Part shown: positions 1 to 11,680 of the stretch, one piece after another
Numbering within the stretch: the first letter of the stretch is position 1
How the letters are laid out: every line of letters begins with the position of its first letter
DNA from: Castor canadensis
Lineage: Eukaryota; Chordata; Mammalia; Rodentia; Castoridae
Length of the DNA: 64,000 nt
Reading direction: 5' to 3'
Assembly (NCBI RefSeq): GCF_047511655.1
Contig: NC_133387.1
Coordinates: forward strand, 25,352,353-25,416,352
Made by a program: the position numbers and the translations under genes
Notes under the pieces: generated by a model
The model's database searches: none
Seen by the model: the letters and a program-made list of their open reading frames with translations, nothing else
What the model was told of the DNA's origin: nothing

Positions 1-3000
1 CTCTCTGTATCTGGCTTTGGTGAGCTGCAGGGCCCTTACCTTCAGCCACATGGACAGGGAAAGGACTGCGGGTGATGGGAGCACCAGCAAAGGCCACGTG
101 AACTGTGTGTGGCCCCTCCATCACAGGCCTGTATGTGCAGCGGAATGTGCTGTCACCCTTGTCCTCCAAGGCTACCTCCACTGTGTCCCTCCGGCCCTGT
201 GGGTCCACGATCACCACGGCAACATCACCAGTGCCAGCCCCTGCAAAGGACAGAGGCGATCAGCATCCACTGTGGACGTGCACAGCTGATTAGGTTCGCT
301 CATCCTAAGACTATTAGGCCTCTACCTAGGACCTATGTCCTAGCCCATTCACACCGAACTCCCGCCCCATACACACATTGTCAAGGGCTGCCCACCTCAC
401 ATACCCTGGGGCCCACCTTACCTGCAGTATAGATATCAAAGTAGGTGGGTTTGTTGGCCACATTACCCACAGGTTCCAGGCCAGGGCCACGGGCTGACAC
501 CTTGTTGGCATCTCCCAGGGCCATGCCCACATTCACCTCAAAGGGGCTACGCTCAATGTTCTGGCCAGCAAAGAGCACAGTCACCTGGGGTACAGGAGTC
601 AAAGGTTAGCTTCTAGGGTCAAGCAGTTCTTTACGGGGTGGAGGGACAGAAAAGAGCCAAGAAGGGAGAGAGGTGGATGGTTGGCAGGGGTAAGGTGTAG
701 GTCGAGAGGGCTCCATTTAGTCAGAGCCACAGATGGTAACGGCAGGATGGACAGAAGGTCCTACAGGGGGATACCTTGTGTAACCCAGCAACCTTTGGTA
801 CGTAGGAGACGGCGTAGGTGCGGTCCTTATCATTGTTGGGAACCACCTTGGCCTACAGGGAAAGAAAAAGATTGGAAGTCACAGTGGTTGTATCTGCTGC
901 TGACCCAACAGTGCCCAGGGCTTCCCAGCCCTAGGCAGCCTCTGCGCTGATTCCACACTAATCCCTTCACCCCCAGCACCTCTCCATACCTCCTCGGTGT
1001 GGCCCTCAGGGTCCTCAATGTAGACTAGCACCTCACCCACTCCAGCATCCACAGTCTGCACAGTGAAGTGGGCGGGCTGCAGCACAGTGTTGCCCTGGGG
1101 CTCAATGCCTGCAGGCAGAGGCAGAGCCCAGATTACTCAGGGAGACCCCACACCATTCCTGCTGCTCCAGGAGGACTGTCAGGGTTCAGCACATACCCGG
1201 CCCATAGGCGATGGCTTTCTTTGGGTTCAACTGCTTGGAACGAACAGGGGCACCAGGTTTTAGCTTGGCCTTGGGGAACTGGGACAGGTAGGTCATGACC
1301 GAATGCTCATCCACATTGGGGTCCACAATTTCCTCGGGGGCAATCACCTGCCATAGGGAGGAACGTTTATACAGTGCACTCTACCCAACAGCCTCAGTCC
1401 TACCTGTATCCTTATAGACCCTCCTCCACCCCACCCCTCCTGCCCCATGCCCCACCCAGTGTACCTGGGGCACCCCGAGCCAGTCGTCTGCTTGCTGCAT
1501 GGCTTCCCGAGCATTCTGCACAGGCTGGTTGGGGTCCCAGGCTTCCCAGTCAGGGCAGAGACCTAAAGAGATGGTGAAGGGACACACAGTTAGGGAGAAC
1601 CAGCCAAACCACAGCGTAGAACATTTGTTCACTCAACACCCCCAGAGGCTGGGACTTCATACCCTCTCTGGCCAGCCAGCATTAGGCCTTTGCCCAGCCA
1701 GGTTCCTGCTATCCCGATGTTGTAATCCATTTGCTGGGTTGCCCACCACTGTGTCGTGGCAAGGCAGCCCCTGACAGCAACAACAATGAGGCCTTTCTGT
1801 CCCAGCTGATGTAGCCTGGCACCAGCTCTGCCAGCCAGCCTCCTGCTTGTCCAGGACCCATCAGGTCCTGCCCAGACCCTGAATACCAAGCCTCCATGAG
1901 GAATCCCTGCCTCATGCCAGCTGCCTCAGGAGTGGACAGAGGGGATCAGAGCCCCTGTCCCAATATACTTCTGACTTATCCCCTCCTCAGAGCTGCCTGA
2001 AGTCCCAGCTCTTAAGTAATGTCACACCAGCCTTAGGGCATAAGACTTCCTCTCCCTTCCTAGCTGCCCACTTAGGGAAACTAAGGCACTGAAGGGCCTA
2101 TTGGAAGAGGATGGGTCTTCTTGTTTGCTCATCAAGAGCAGCCCAGCCTGCTAGCAGGAAGGATGCAAAGCAGCCCCAGATCACCCTGAGAAGGACTGCG
2201 CAGTCAGGGGGTGCTTGGTCCAGGCCAGAGCTGAAGGGGGCGCATTGGTGGGGAGGGGGCCGGCTCACAGGCTGGAATCCATGACTGGCTGGAACAGCTG
2301 AGCTCACTCCTGGCAGCCACACCAGTTGTGGGCAATGGCTCAGCAGCTGGGAATGCTTCCCAGGCTGTGTGCCCCCGCCTCCCACCCCTGCTCTCCAGCT
2401 GACCCCATGGTGGGGGAGGATTACCCCCAAGAAGCCAGGGCTCCTCAGGCAGGGCCAACTAGCACAGGGAAGAAGACCTCTCTTCTCTCTTCTCAGGAGA
2501 TGAGGGTCAGGATGGAGCTGCACATGGCTTGCGACTTTGGCCTGCACTACTCAGTGTTCTTAGGCCTGTGATCTGTTCTGGCTTGACCAGGCCAGGGTCT
2601 ACACCCAGGGGGGTGGGGCTGGGTCACCTGCCATTGGACAGTACCACGCTGCCTCAACCCACTTCATCTCATCCTAGGCCTGACCCTTTCTCAGAGCTGC
2701 CCTGGGGCCTCACAAAGAAGAGCCTTCTCTGGTTCTAACTCTAGACCTTCTTGCTACAAGTTCCACTGTATTCCTGTTCTCTCAGCTCAGCAGGGATGTG
2801 GCAAAGTAGGCAGTTTGCAGAGCAGGGAGTCAGGGCCCTGGGCTCCAGGTGTACTTCTGCCACAGTTAGGCTGTGTGATCTTGGACAAGTCATTAGCTCT
2901 TCCTGAATTTCTCTGTCCTTGCCTGTAAAATGAGGGCTTTAAACCTTTTCCTGCAGAATCTGAACCTCCCATCAAGTAAGGCCTGACTCCAGCAGTGATT

Positions 3001-6000
3001 CCCAGGTAGAAGAGGGGCTAACCCCATAGGTGATCCTATCCCCAGACACTGGAGTGTGCATCCTGACAACCACCAGCTTCAGCATCCCCAGATTATCCCC
3101 ACTATCCTTCTGAGCTAAGGGCTCCATGATGTGCCCACTGTCCTACTCACCAGGGGCACAGTTGTCCACCAGGGCACCCAGAGCCTTGCCGTCTTGCCAA
3201 TCACGGTTGAAGTTGGTGATGGGCAGCTGGGGGACCTTGTTCTGGATCCAGCCGAGCAGACGCTGCTTGGGTGTCTGTTTGCGGGCATCTTCATCATCTT
3301 CATCCTCCCACATGGGCATGGAAATGGAGTAGTGCAGAATCAGAGTCCAGATCAGACCCAGGATCAGCTTTAGGTTCCCATCCACGATGGCCTTGCTGTC
3401 TGCAGAGTGGAGGGAACAAGCCAGCTCAGGAGGGCATCCGTGTGCCCACCACCTTCATCTGCCAAGCTCCTGAGGTACCTACTAGAGCACCAGGATCAGG
3501 TTTCTACTTTTGGAACCTTTTCTCTGCCTACCAAATTCTCTTCTTCCTGGCCAGATGTCAAATCCTCTCTGGAACCAGGCTGCTTCTTTCTGCATTCCTG
3601 CACAGGTACCTCTCCCTCTACCCCCAGCACTTGAGGCTGCTTCCCATCTATGCAAGTTTTAGTTTTTGGCCTTCTGGACTGCATCCCTCTTGGGGGCAGG
3701 CACTATTTTATTTTGTTTTCTTAATGGTTTTACTGACATTCAGCAGATTGCACATATTAAGAGAGTACAATCAATTTGAACAACAGGCACATACCAATAA
3801 AATCACTGTGGTAAGTAGGGCTGGAGATTTGGCTCAAGAGGTAGAGGGCCTGCCTAGCAAGAACAAAGCCTTGAGTTCAAATCCCATACCACCAAATAAT
3901 AATAAGTATAGTGTCATCATTCCCCAAATTTCCTTGTATGTATACTTTTATAATCTCTCCCTCCTGCCTGTCCCCTTGTCCCACCTTCCCTGGTAACAAC
4001 TGGTATGTTCTGTCTTCTGATATTTTGTATTTTCTAGACTTTTATGTAAATGGAATCATACGGAACACTTATTATTTATTTATTAATTTTTTTGGTTGGG
4101 CTTCTTTCACTCTAGACCCTGAATTTTATCTTTCTATGCTGACCTAAAACTTAGCAGTGTCTCACAGTGGTTAAAAACTGAAGTTAGAGGGGAATAGGAC
4201 CAGCCTGATTCTATCCATAAAGGCTTTTGGAACAAAAGGGGTCCCAAAAGGGGTTCTGGGAGAAGAGAGGGCACATGCTCAGTTACGGCTTGGAGGGCAT
4301 GTTGCCAAATGCTGGGGGCCAGTGGGGTCTCAAAAGAGCCAGATGAAATGTAACCCACATGGACTCAAATCTCAGGGATGCTTTGGACCAGAACTGGTCC
4401 CTGTTCTGCTTTCACAGTTAAAGGGAAATATTTAGGAGGAGGAGGGGCTTGAGTATAGATTTGGGAATCCAGCTAATTTGAAAAGGGCAATGTGAGTCTG
4501 AAATCCATCAGCTGCCCTGAGCGCTGCTTTTAGGAGGCTGGAAGGGGGCAGCCCTTGTTTGTTGATGTTCTCTGAAGGATAGGAGAAGGTGGGACTGGAG
4601 GATCCCCTTACACATCTTTCATGTCTCCCCTTCCCCAGATCTGGAGGAAAGCGCGTGAGGCCTGGGGAGCCCCTGGCATCTTCTATTCTACCCCAACCTG
4701 TCCCTGGAGGGGGAATCTCCATTTCCCTGGCCCCCAGGGCTAGAGTTCTAGCCCTGGCTCCCCACCCTGTCACTGATTCATCCTTCCTTCCCCAGCAGCT
4801 CCCTTGCCCGCCCCTTTCCCCTGGCTTCACTGCAGCACAATGGTTTGGCAGCTCTTGGATTCCATGACACACTCACTCCCTGCCTCCTGGTGCTTTTGCT
4901 CTCTCTCAAACACACAGGCCCACAACACTTTCACACAGTCTGGACACTTCAGTGCCCTAGCCTTTCATGGTCATCAGGGCTACCAAAGCCGTGGCTCACA
5001 CAACCAGAAGTGCTTCTTGCAAATTGGAGCCAGAGCCCTAGGAGGGAGGCCTTGAAGCTTTAGGGTTGGGAAAGAGTGCGGAGTGGCAAGAGGGTCATTC
5101 ATGTTTGCTGGTGAGAGAGGTTTCTCCCTAGCAACTGGCCCTGGGCCAGACAGCAAGTGGTCCCAGCTCAGGGCAGGAGGGGGACAGCAGGACCAGACTC
5201 CCACTCTGGGAGCAATGATCTTTCTCTCCCTCCATCTCCTTGGAGTCCAGGCAGGGGTGGAGGGGCCTCAACTCACCCCAGGCTCAGCAGCCCACTAAGC
5301 TATCACTTCACTGCTTGCCTAAGGACACCCCAAAAGGGGTAGGAGGAGCCAGATAGCTAGTCCCAGACCACCCCCCCTGCCTCCATGGAGGTGGAGGAGA
5401 AAGGGCTGGGTCGAGGGAGGTGCTGGGACAGCTGCTGGCCCCTTCAGCCCCTCCCTCAGCCGTTGGCTCCAGGAGAAGGAATAGCAACTGGGGAACAGCT
5501 GCGGGAGAGAGCAGCCTCATAGGCCTCTTTGTTTGGAGGAACTGAGGGGGCGGTGGGGGCCCATGCTGGGTGCTGGAGGGTGAGAAGGGCACACATTTCC
5601 TTCAGTCCAGACTGAGGACCCTGAGGACCCCTTTTCCAGGTGAACTTCTCATCTCCCAGCTCCCACACCAGGCCCTAACTTCCCTTCTAGAAAGAGAAGT
5701 GGGGGGAGTCTTTGAGAGCCCCCTCACAGGTGCCCCAGAGGCTCAACTTCAGACCTAAGACAATGCCTCACAGGAGGCCCCTTGATGGTCCCTTTCCACC
5801 ACTAAGTGGGACCAGGGGAGCAAGAGGAAGCAAGATGCCCCCTCCTTGCTGGCGGCCCCTTTACATAGCCTGGATGGTGTCAGTGCCCCTTCTCTACAGC
5901 CTCAGCCCCAGCCCAGCAGCTGAATTGCTGACAGCTTATCTCATCAACTGGAGTGAGCTTCTTGGCCCAAACAGGGCCGGCTCCCCTTCCTCCCAGCAGG

Positions 6001-8069
6001 AACTTAGGAAGCTTCCTTCCCACCCCCCAAACCAGCATTGGCTTCTTCCCCTTCTACTCAGAGCAGGCCCCTCTACAGCTGAGCCAAGGGGGCCCAGAGC
6101 CAGGCACCACCATGGGGGAGGGGAGAGGTGCACAGGGAAAGGATGAGGCCTGGAGAGGGGCCAACCGCCCCCAGCAACCGGAGAGAAGGCTGAGCAGTTT
6201 CCTATAATGTCTTGCAGAGGCCTCAGGCTTTTCCCTGGAGACCCCACCTGGGACAGTCAGTCCTGCTTTTCAAATCTCAGCCTGGAGGGGGATGCTGGAG
6301 GGGGATGATGGCCCTAGGGTTGGCTCCTCCTAACCCCCCAGGCCCTCCCCCCACTTCTACTTTCCTAGCCCTCAGCCCCACTACATACACCAGGGCCCCC
6401 TCCCCCACCCCTTGCCCTCAGGTTTGTCCTTCTGGAAAGCTCAGAGACATCTGCTGTGTCACGGAGACAGAGCTATTTCCAGGCCAGAGCAGGCCGGTGG
6501 GGGGGGGTAGTATTGGGGCAAGAGGAGGTAGGGCCTAGGGAGGGGACTGGACAGGGCAAAGGGCCCCAGACTGACCTCAGCTACTAATTCAGGAGGTCTG
6601 GAGATGGCCCTGAGGGAAAGTGGGGAGTGGACAGACATCTAATTATGTAGAGATGTCTCTGGGGCAGTCTGTGTGTGTGGGACCACCTGGTGTCTTGTGC
6701 AACTCCCCTCCTGGGGCCCCAGGGCACCCCAGCCAAGGGGGTCCTTCCTGTAAATCACAGCAGGGCTCTTAAGAGCTCACCAAAGGGTTGGTAGGAGTCT
6801 GCCCCTATCCCCATCAGGGCAGGTGGTGAGGTGGGGGACGACATCTTGCCACTCAAAGCCCACCCAGGGCTTCTGGACTGTCAAGGTTAGACTACCTCCC
6901 CACCCCCACCCAGCACTGATACACCTTCCAAATCTGGTTACACTCAATGACTTCCTCCCTTCCGCAGGCTTCCCCTCCCTCCCTCCCTCCCTCCCTCCCT
7001 CCCTCCCTCTAGCCAGACGGTTAGCTGCAGCCAATCCCAGGCAAAGGGGGTGGACAGGCAGGAGCCCCCTCTCAGGCCAGGCAACTGAAGCAGGGGAAGG
7101 GCAAGCAGGGGTTAAGGCTCCCTGCCATCGCTCAGCGCCTTTTTAGGCTTCTGAGGCTGGGCTCTGCTTGCCCTGGCTGGGCCTGATCCCAGCTGCTGAG
7201 CACATGCCTGCAGAGGGGCCCCGGTGGAGCTGCCCTGCCACCAGTTCTTAGCTTCAGATCCTCGAGGTGGCTGGGACCTGTCTTCAGCTGCTTCCTCCCA
7301 TGTGGAAGGGCTGAGAAGCCATTTGCTTTGTTGGGAGGAGGGGGTAATCGCCCCCAGGAATCAGCAATGAGCACTGGCTCTGTTCTCTCAAGCATGCCCA
7401 AGGGGACAGTGAGCCAGGGAGTGGCGACAGGTTGGTGAGAGTGTGCATGGGGAGGGTGTAGCTTCAAGGTTCCAGAACGGTAAGGTCTGGACTAACCAGG
7501 CCACCCAGTGGGTACCTGCTGTCCCAAGATGGGTGTCAAAGCAGTGCCCAGGTGGCCTGTGTTAGTGAGGGGAGAGACCCGGTCCGGGTCTTTTCTGGTG
7601 GAAGTGAGGCTTCTCTGCCAACTCCTTGCGCGCCCACCCGGCACCTGTGTTCCCTGCCCCTATGGGACAGCCCCTCTCTCTCTCTGTGCCCACGCCCTCG
7701 TCGCCCGCACTGACCGATGGACACGAGCTTGATGTGCTCGCGCTCCAGGAACTCGAGAGCCACAGACACGTTCTCCAGCTTCATCTGGCGGAAGTTGGGG
7801 CGCGGGTGGAACTTGCGGTACATGCGCTTCTGACTGAGCACCTCGAGCAGCGCGATGAGGCGCAGCCCGTCGCTGAGGTCGCGCTGCAGGTCGGTCAGGC
7901 GCTTGCCCACGCACTTGAGGTGTTCGTTGCACCAGCGCGTGAACGTGTTCTGCTGGATCTTCTTCCATGGCGCGTCCTCCGCCAGGTCCTTCTCAGTGGA
8001 CGGCATCTCGTCCGCCTCATCGCCCAGGCCGAGGCCGGAGGCGTCGGAGTAGCCACTGTTGTTCATCAT
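1..8069 (-). CDS. FLNC: FLNC (filamin C), 5' part of gene, coding exons 1-8
   Basis: Filamin C is a large (about 2,725 residues in human) dimeric actin cross-linker of skeletal and heart muscle that acts at Z-discs, sarcolemma and myotendinous junctions. The window holds exons 1-8, about 471 residues. They contain a short N-terminus ([10 protein letters not shown]), CH1 at about residues 37-143, CH2 at about 160-263 and filamin Ig-like repeats 1 and 2 at about 271-369 and 371-469. The eight spliced exons join in frame, all junctions are GT-AG, and the product is nearly identical to human FLNC as I remember it. I see no stop or frameshift. The remaining exons lie beyond base 1 on the lower-coordinate side. 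CCDC136 lies upstream on the same strand, as in human. The start is the first of two adjacent ATGs at 8069. Confidence 0.97.
40..240 (-). CDS. FLNC: FLNC coding exon 8 (Ig-like repeat 2)
   Basis: This 201-bp exon runs from [19 protein letters not shown] to SPFPVHVAE and completes repeat 2. Its donor is gtaagg at 39-34. It is the last FLNC exon inside the window. Confidence 0.96.
422..584 (-). CDS. FLNC: FLNC coding exon 7 (end of repeat 1, start of repeat 2)
   Basis: This 163-bp exon encodes [19 protein letters not shown], which holds the typical filamin ERSPF signature, and continues to FDIYTAG in repeat 2. It ends in phase 1. Confidence 0.96.
775..852 (-). CDS. FLNC: FLNC coding exon 6 (Ig-like repeat 1)
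   Basis: This 78-bp (26-codon) exon encodes [20 protein letters not shown] and VAGLHK. It is in phase 0 at both ends. Confidence 0.96.
990..1108 (-). CDS. FLNC: FLNC coding exon 5 (Ig-like repeat 1)
   Basis: This 119-bp exon encodes [17 protein letters not shown] through DPEGHTEE, the first strands of filamin repeat 1. Both splice sites are canonical. Confidence 0.96.
1197..1347 (-). CDS. FLNC: FLNC coding exon 4 (end of CH2, linker to repeat 1)
   Basis: This 151-bp exon runs from [20 protein letters not shown] to AIAYGPG. It closes CH2 and enters the first filamin repeat. It ends in phase 1. Confidence 0.96.
1465..1562 (-). CDS. FLNC: FLNC coding exon 3 (CH2)
   Basis: This 98-bp exon encodes [19 protein letters not shown] through GVPQ in CH2. 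Both splice sites are canonical and the frame joins exon 2 (G split g|gt). Confidence 0.96.
1563..3150 (-). other. FLNC: FLNC intron 2
   Basis: The only recognisable element is a MIR SINE at about 2815-2945. I see no extra exon or RNA gene; the open frames here are short and unlike any protein I know. Confidence 0.6.
2815..2945 (+). mobile_element. MIR SINE
   Basis: The MIR core is recognisable: a ctgccac...gctgtgtgatcttgg-type stretch followed by caagtcatt and the tgtaaaatgaggg end. It is an ancient mammal-wide tRNA-derived SINE in FLNC intron 2. Confidence 0.8.
3151..3399 (-). CDS. FLNC: FLNC coding exon 2 (end of CH1, start of CH2)
   Basis: This 249-bp exon follows an AG acceptor (3401-3400). 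It reads [12 protein letters not shown] through DNCAPG, giving the end of CH1, the acidic linker [14 protein letters not shown] and the first half of CH2. It ends with the donor gtgagt. Confidence 0.97.
3715..4145 (+). mobile_element. L1M-type LINE 3'-end fragment, split by a SINE
   Basis: The two halves resemble the 3' end of old L1M elements: cagattgcacatattaagag... on the left, then ttttatgtaaatggaatcat... and cttctttcactctagacc on the right. An ID-like SINE (3818-3905) sits between them, so the LINE is the older insertion. Confidence 0.6.
3818..3905 (+). mobile_element. ID-like tRNA-derived SINE
   Basis: It reads gggctggagatttggctcaa...gcctgcctagcaag...gagttcaaatccc, with box A and box B remnants and an A-rich tail (aataataataag). 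It is inserted into an L1M fragment. Confidence 0.8.
6974..7009. repeat. (CTCC)n microsatellite
   Basis: This is a pure tandem run of the tetranucleotide CTCC/CCCT, about nine units, inside FLNC intron 1. Confidence 0.95.
7715..8069 (-). CDS. FLNC: FLNC coding exon 1 (N-terminus and CH1)
   Basis: It encodes residues 1-118, starting [10 protein letters not shown], with the actin-binding CH1 core including the stretch [17 protein letters not shown]. The exon ends after KLVSI in phase 1 at a GT donor (7714-7713). Codon use is very GC-rich, like the surrounding CpG island. Confidence 0.97.
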
Positions 8070-8480
8070 GCTGGAGCCCGCGGGGACAGGGACTTTGTGG
8101 CCTGGGGACTCGGGCTGCGGGCGCTGTCGGGGCGCTGTCGGGACGGGACAGCTCGCTACGCTCTCTCCAACTTCTCTTGCGCCTTGGCTGGCGGGGCTCG
8201 GCGGGCCTCTCGGCTTCTCTGCCGCTCTCTGGCTCTCTCTCCCTCCGCAGGCGGAGCGGTGCTCGGGAAGTGCGGGCTGGGCCCGGGTGGGGGGTTTAAG
8301 AAACCCCCGGGCTGCCGCCCCCCCGCCGCGCCCGCGGCCCCCGAGTCCACGTCAGAGCGCCGGCCTCCCAGGAATGCCGCCCGGCCCGCGGGTGGGGGCC
8401 GCGCCGAGCCCCACGGCCCCGCCTCCGCCCGCCCCTCCCCCACGCGGCCCGCGCAAGCTGCGGGATGGGGAGTGAGCGCC
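8070..8480 (-). promoter_or_regulatory. FLNC: FLNC 5' UTR and CpG-island promoter
   Basis: The sequence upstream of the FLNC ATG is very GC- and CpG-rich. On the minus strand it has GC-box-like runs of the form ggggcgg near 8415-8440 and a TTAAA-type TATA-like element (CTTAAA, 8295-8300). A transcription start about 30 bp downstream of that element would give a 5' UTR of roughly 200 bases. The promoter role follows from position and composition; the exact start site is inferred. Confidence 0.6.
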
Positions 8481-8747
8481 CGACCCCTAGGCCCGGGGAG
8501 TTCCCCCATGCTCACCCAGCACCCCAAAACTAAGCTCTATCAGTAAGGGATGAAATATGGTCTCTCCAACACACAGGCAGGGATTTAAGAGATAAATGGG
8601 GAAACTGAGGCCAGTGGCTGGGGCTAAACGTGTTGATCTGATGTTGACAGATTTTTCTGGATAAATTGGTGTTGAGGCTGTTGACAGAGCCTGGGAGTCC
8701 TGGCTCCTAGCCCGGCATATTGTCCACCTGTGGACAGAGAAGGGAAA

Positions 8748-8752
<5 letters not shown>

Positions 8753-8785
<33 letters not shown>
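8753..8785. repeat. (GT)n microsatellite
   Basis: This is an uninterrupted GT dinucleotide run of about 16 units upstream of FLNC. Confidence 0.95.
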
Positions 8786-8787
<2 letters not shown>

Positions 8788-10088
8788 TGTGTAGAAAGGA
8801 AGCAGGGACACTGACCAGGCCAATTAGGAAGAAGACGAGGGTGGACACGGGACTCCCCTTATTGCTCCAACTTTACAGGTAGAAAATTGTCATTTGCCCA
8901 AATCTAGGGTCATAGGGGAAAGACAGAGGCACTTGCCCTGACTCAGTGTCCCTGTCACTAGCCCATTTGGCCTCATCCTCTTAGAATGAAGCTGAGCTCA
9001 GGCAAAGGGTACCCAGTGAGTCAGTAAGTCATACCTTCCCCCCCACCCCAGTCTGACTCAACTGAGGTGATGATGGGAGAGGCTGCCCCTTGTAATGCCA
9101 GGGACCCCCCCTCCCTGGGCAATATGCCCATCTGGGCCACAGGGCAGATCCTCCCAGGGAAAGGCGATTGAGCCAGACAGTAGGGAGAGCCCTGGCAGCC
9201 AAGCCAAAACGTGACTGGGGTAGATGGGTCAGCGCCAGGGGCAGAGTGGGCAGGGAGAGCCCAAGGGAGCCGGGTGGGAAGTCTAGGTGAGATTGGGCTC
9301 AGGGTAAGCCCAGGATGGATGGAGGCTTGGGGAATGGTAACAGGAAACTGAGGCACTCAAACAGAGGAACCAGCCTGAGATGAGGAGAAAGAGCTACAGA
9401 AAATATTTATGTAAGAATGTATATTTGGCAACTTTGTAGCGTACATGTATCCCATACCTCCTGGCTCTCCTTCAGGCCATGCTTCCTCTAATTTCCCATC
9501 TTTCTAGACTCAGTAAGCTTAATAGGGAAGTCATGTCTGAGCCTCAGAAGTTTCTTTAAGTCAAATGGTCCCCATCTCAAGTCATGGGATGGTTAAGGTT
9601 TGGGAAGGTTCTGTGACCTTACTCCTTTCTTCCTCCCAGGCCTGGCAAAAAGGCAGGCAATAGTGGGCATCTTTGGGGGCTCTGACTCCCAAAGGCCAGA
9701 GGGAGCCTATTTCGGTCTATTAGGGACCGAAAAAGAAGTTTAGGAGTTTGTGGGGGGGGGGCATGCTTATGACAACAGGGTTCCATGGATCGTTTTTTTC
9801 CCCTTCTCATTTAAGGAGATTGCCTGGTTCTTAGGTAGGGAGGGGGAGGAGTAGAGAAGGGACCAGAAACAGAAAAAGGACCTGCTGTGCATGGCTGTTG
9901 GGGGGTGGGGGAGGAGCAGTGTCTGGGGACCTTGATAGTGACAGGCGAGGTATAAATAGCTTGGGCCCTGCAGCTCATGTTCTGTCGGCTGCCGGTGACG
10001 AGGTGCTCAGGAATTCCACTCTCCTATTGGCAACTCTCTCTCCCTGTCTCCAGAACTGTCATTTCCCCAAGCCACCTTCATCCCGTGG

Positions 10089-10136
10089 CCAAAACCACCC
10101 AGCAGGCACCAGCCAAAACCACCCAGCAGGCACCAG
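10089..10136. repeat. Perfect 24-bp tandem duplication
   Basis: The unit at 10089-10112, beginning ccaaaaccacccagcagg, is repeated without change at 10113-10136. Confidence 0.95.
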
Positions 10137-11269
10137 CGAGAGGCTGAGCTCTCCTGGGGAGAGATGCCCAGCTTGGTACACATGCTGGGTCTTACAGGGA
10201 AACTGTGTGTGTGAAGGCAGATTTTTGACAAGCCTGAGGAGCCAGCAGCTTAGGGCTCCACTGTGTTGTCTGTGAAACCCTGATAAAGAAACTGAGGTAC
10301 AGATATGGGAAAGGATGGATTCCTCTCTGAGCTGCTAGAAAGGGAAGAAGGGAGTCAGGTGGTAGCTTGGAGCTGACAACCCCTTTATAAGCTCTAATGG
10401 CTTATAGTCCAGTCTGGTGGGAATTATCAGAGGCCTCCAGTCAGCCAGGGGCCTCTGTTAAGGCAGGAGGATCCAGAGGGAAGCCAACAACTGGAGAAAG
10501 ACCTCTCAAGGATAGCCTCCCTTGCTGTTCCTCTTCAACTCATCTCACTCCAGGAGAGATCAATGTGCAGATCCCAGGGGAGTGAGTGAATGGTGGACAG
10601 AGCAGGGTGCGGAGTGCCAAAGGATGGTTCCCATCACCCTCGTTCCCAGAAACCTGAGCCTGTTGCTCTCCAGGATAAATCCAGGGGCCTGACTCAGGCC
10701 CCAGTAACCAGTCACTGTCAGCCTACCCAGGCGCAGGCTGGTGACTCAGCCCTCAATATAGCGCATGAGCCCAGGTCCCAAGCCTGGCCATGCAGGGGGA
10801 ACAGACCGTGCACAATGCTGTCCTGGAGCCTGCCAAATGGGGCCCCCTCCCTGAGGAGAGCTAATGTGTTCTTCCCCGAGCCAGGCAGAGGCACAGAGGG
10901 GGCTTACGGGGGGTTTCATCAGCTGAGTATGTGTGGCAGGGCTGGCTGGGGCTCCAGGCCATTTATAGCCCCCTGACTCATCACCTGTTGACCTATCTCA
11001 GGAGACCAGGTTGCCTGGCTCTTTACCTGGGCCTGCCTTTCCCATCAGGGGGCACTGCTTGTCAACCACCAACACTGGCCATATTTAACTTGGGCTGAGC
11101 TGAATCTGCCTGAGCAGATTCATTGGGCCATGTTTGAAAATCTTGTTTTTTGGAACCACAGACATTCCCACAGCCATCTGTGATGTTTCCACGCTAGCCA
11201 GGCTCACAACAGGCACTTTGACAATCAGTGATACTGACTGTGGTTCTGACCTGGGTGCCAGGGAGGCAG

Positions 11270-11480
11270 TGGAGAAGAAAGATCCATGGGCTGAATTCCA
11301 GCCTCTCCACTTCTAGCTTTGTAACCTTGGGTAGGTTAGGCAATTCTTTTGGGCCTCTGTTTTCTCATCTGTAAAATAAAAGTTAATAATATCCTCAAAG
11401 GAATTTTTTAAACAGGGGTGAAGATAAGAGGAAATAATATGAAAGATGACTAGCACAGTGTCTAGCATCTAACGGGATTA
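11270..11480 (+). mobile_element. MIR SINE
   Basis: MIR features are a gctttgtaaccttgggta... core, then ctcatctgtaaaataaaag and a diverged 3' half (gactagcacagtgtctagca). Confidence 0.8.
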
Positions 11481-11485
11481 AAAAC

Positions 11486-11680
11486 TTTTTTTTTTTGTGG
11501 TACTGGGGTTTGAACTCAGGACCTACACCTTGAGCCACTCCACCAGTCCTTTTTTGTGATGGGTTTTTTCAAAATAGGTTCTTGCAGATTATTTGCCTGG
11601 GCTGGCTTTGAATCTCAGTCCTACTGATCTCTGCCTCCTGAGTAGCTAGGATTACAGGCATGAGCCACCAGTGTCTGGCT
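11486..11680 (-). mobile_element. Composite B1/ID SINE
   Basis: On the plus strand it starts with poly-T and ggtactggggtttgaactca (inverse ID part). It continues into cctcctgagtagctaggatt and acaggcatgagccaccagtg (inverse 7SL/B1 part). The order matches the 7SL-plus-ID composites of squirrel- and beaver-grade rodents. Confidence 0.85.

Larger units (their letters stand above)
3400..7714 (-). other. FLNC: FLNC intron 1
   Basis: This 4.3-kb first intron holds an old L1M 3'-end fragment with a SINE inside it at 3715-4145. The rest, about 4.5-7.5 kb, is repeat-poor and fairly GC-rich, with E-box-like CAGCTG sites (for example near 5915) and a CTCC microsatellite at 6974-7009. I see no further coding exon. 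Repeat-poor first introns of muscle genes often hold enhancers, but nothing here proves one. Confidence 0.6.

Noticed and set aside
3271-3996. 241-codon plus-strand open frame across FLNC exon 2 and intron 1
   Set aside because: It runs antisense through a real exon and then through L1 and SINE sequence, so it is not a gene.
7626-8546. 306-codon plus-strand open frame antisense to FLNC exon 1
   Set aside because: It is a shadow of the GC-rich FLNC exon and CpG island; the product resembles no protein family.
9946-9965. TATAAATA box on the plus strand as promoter of a new gene
   Set aside because: No coding or spliced structure follows within reach; it may be part of an enhancer or chance.
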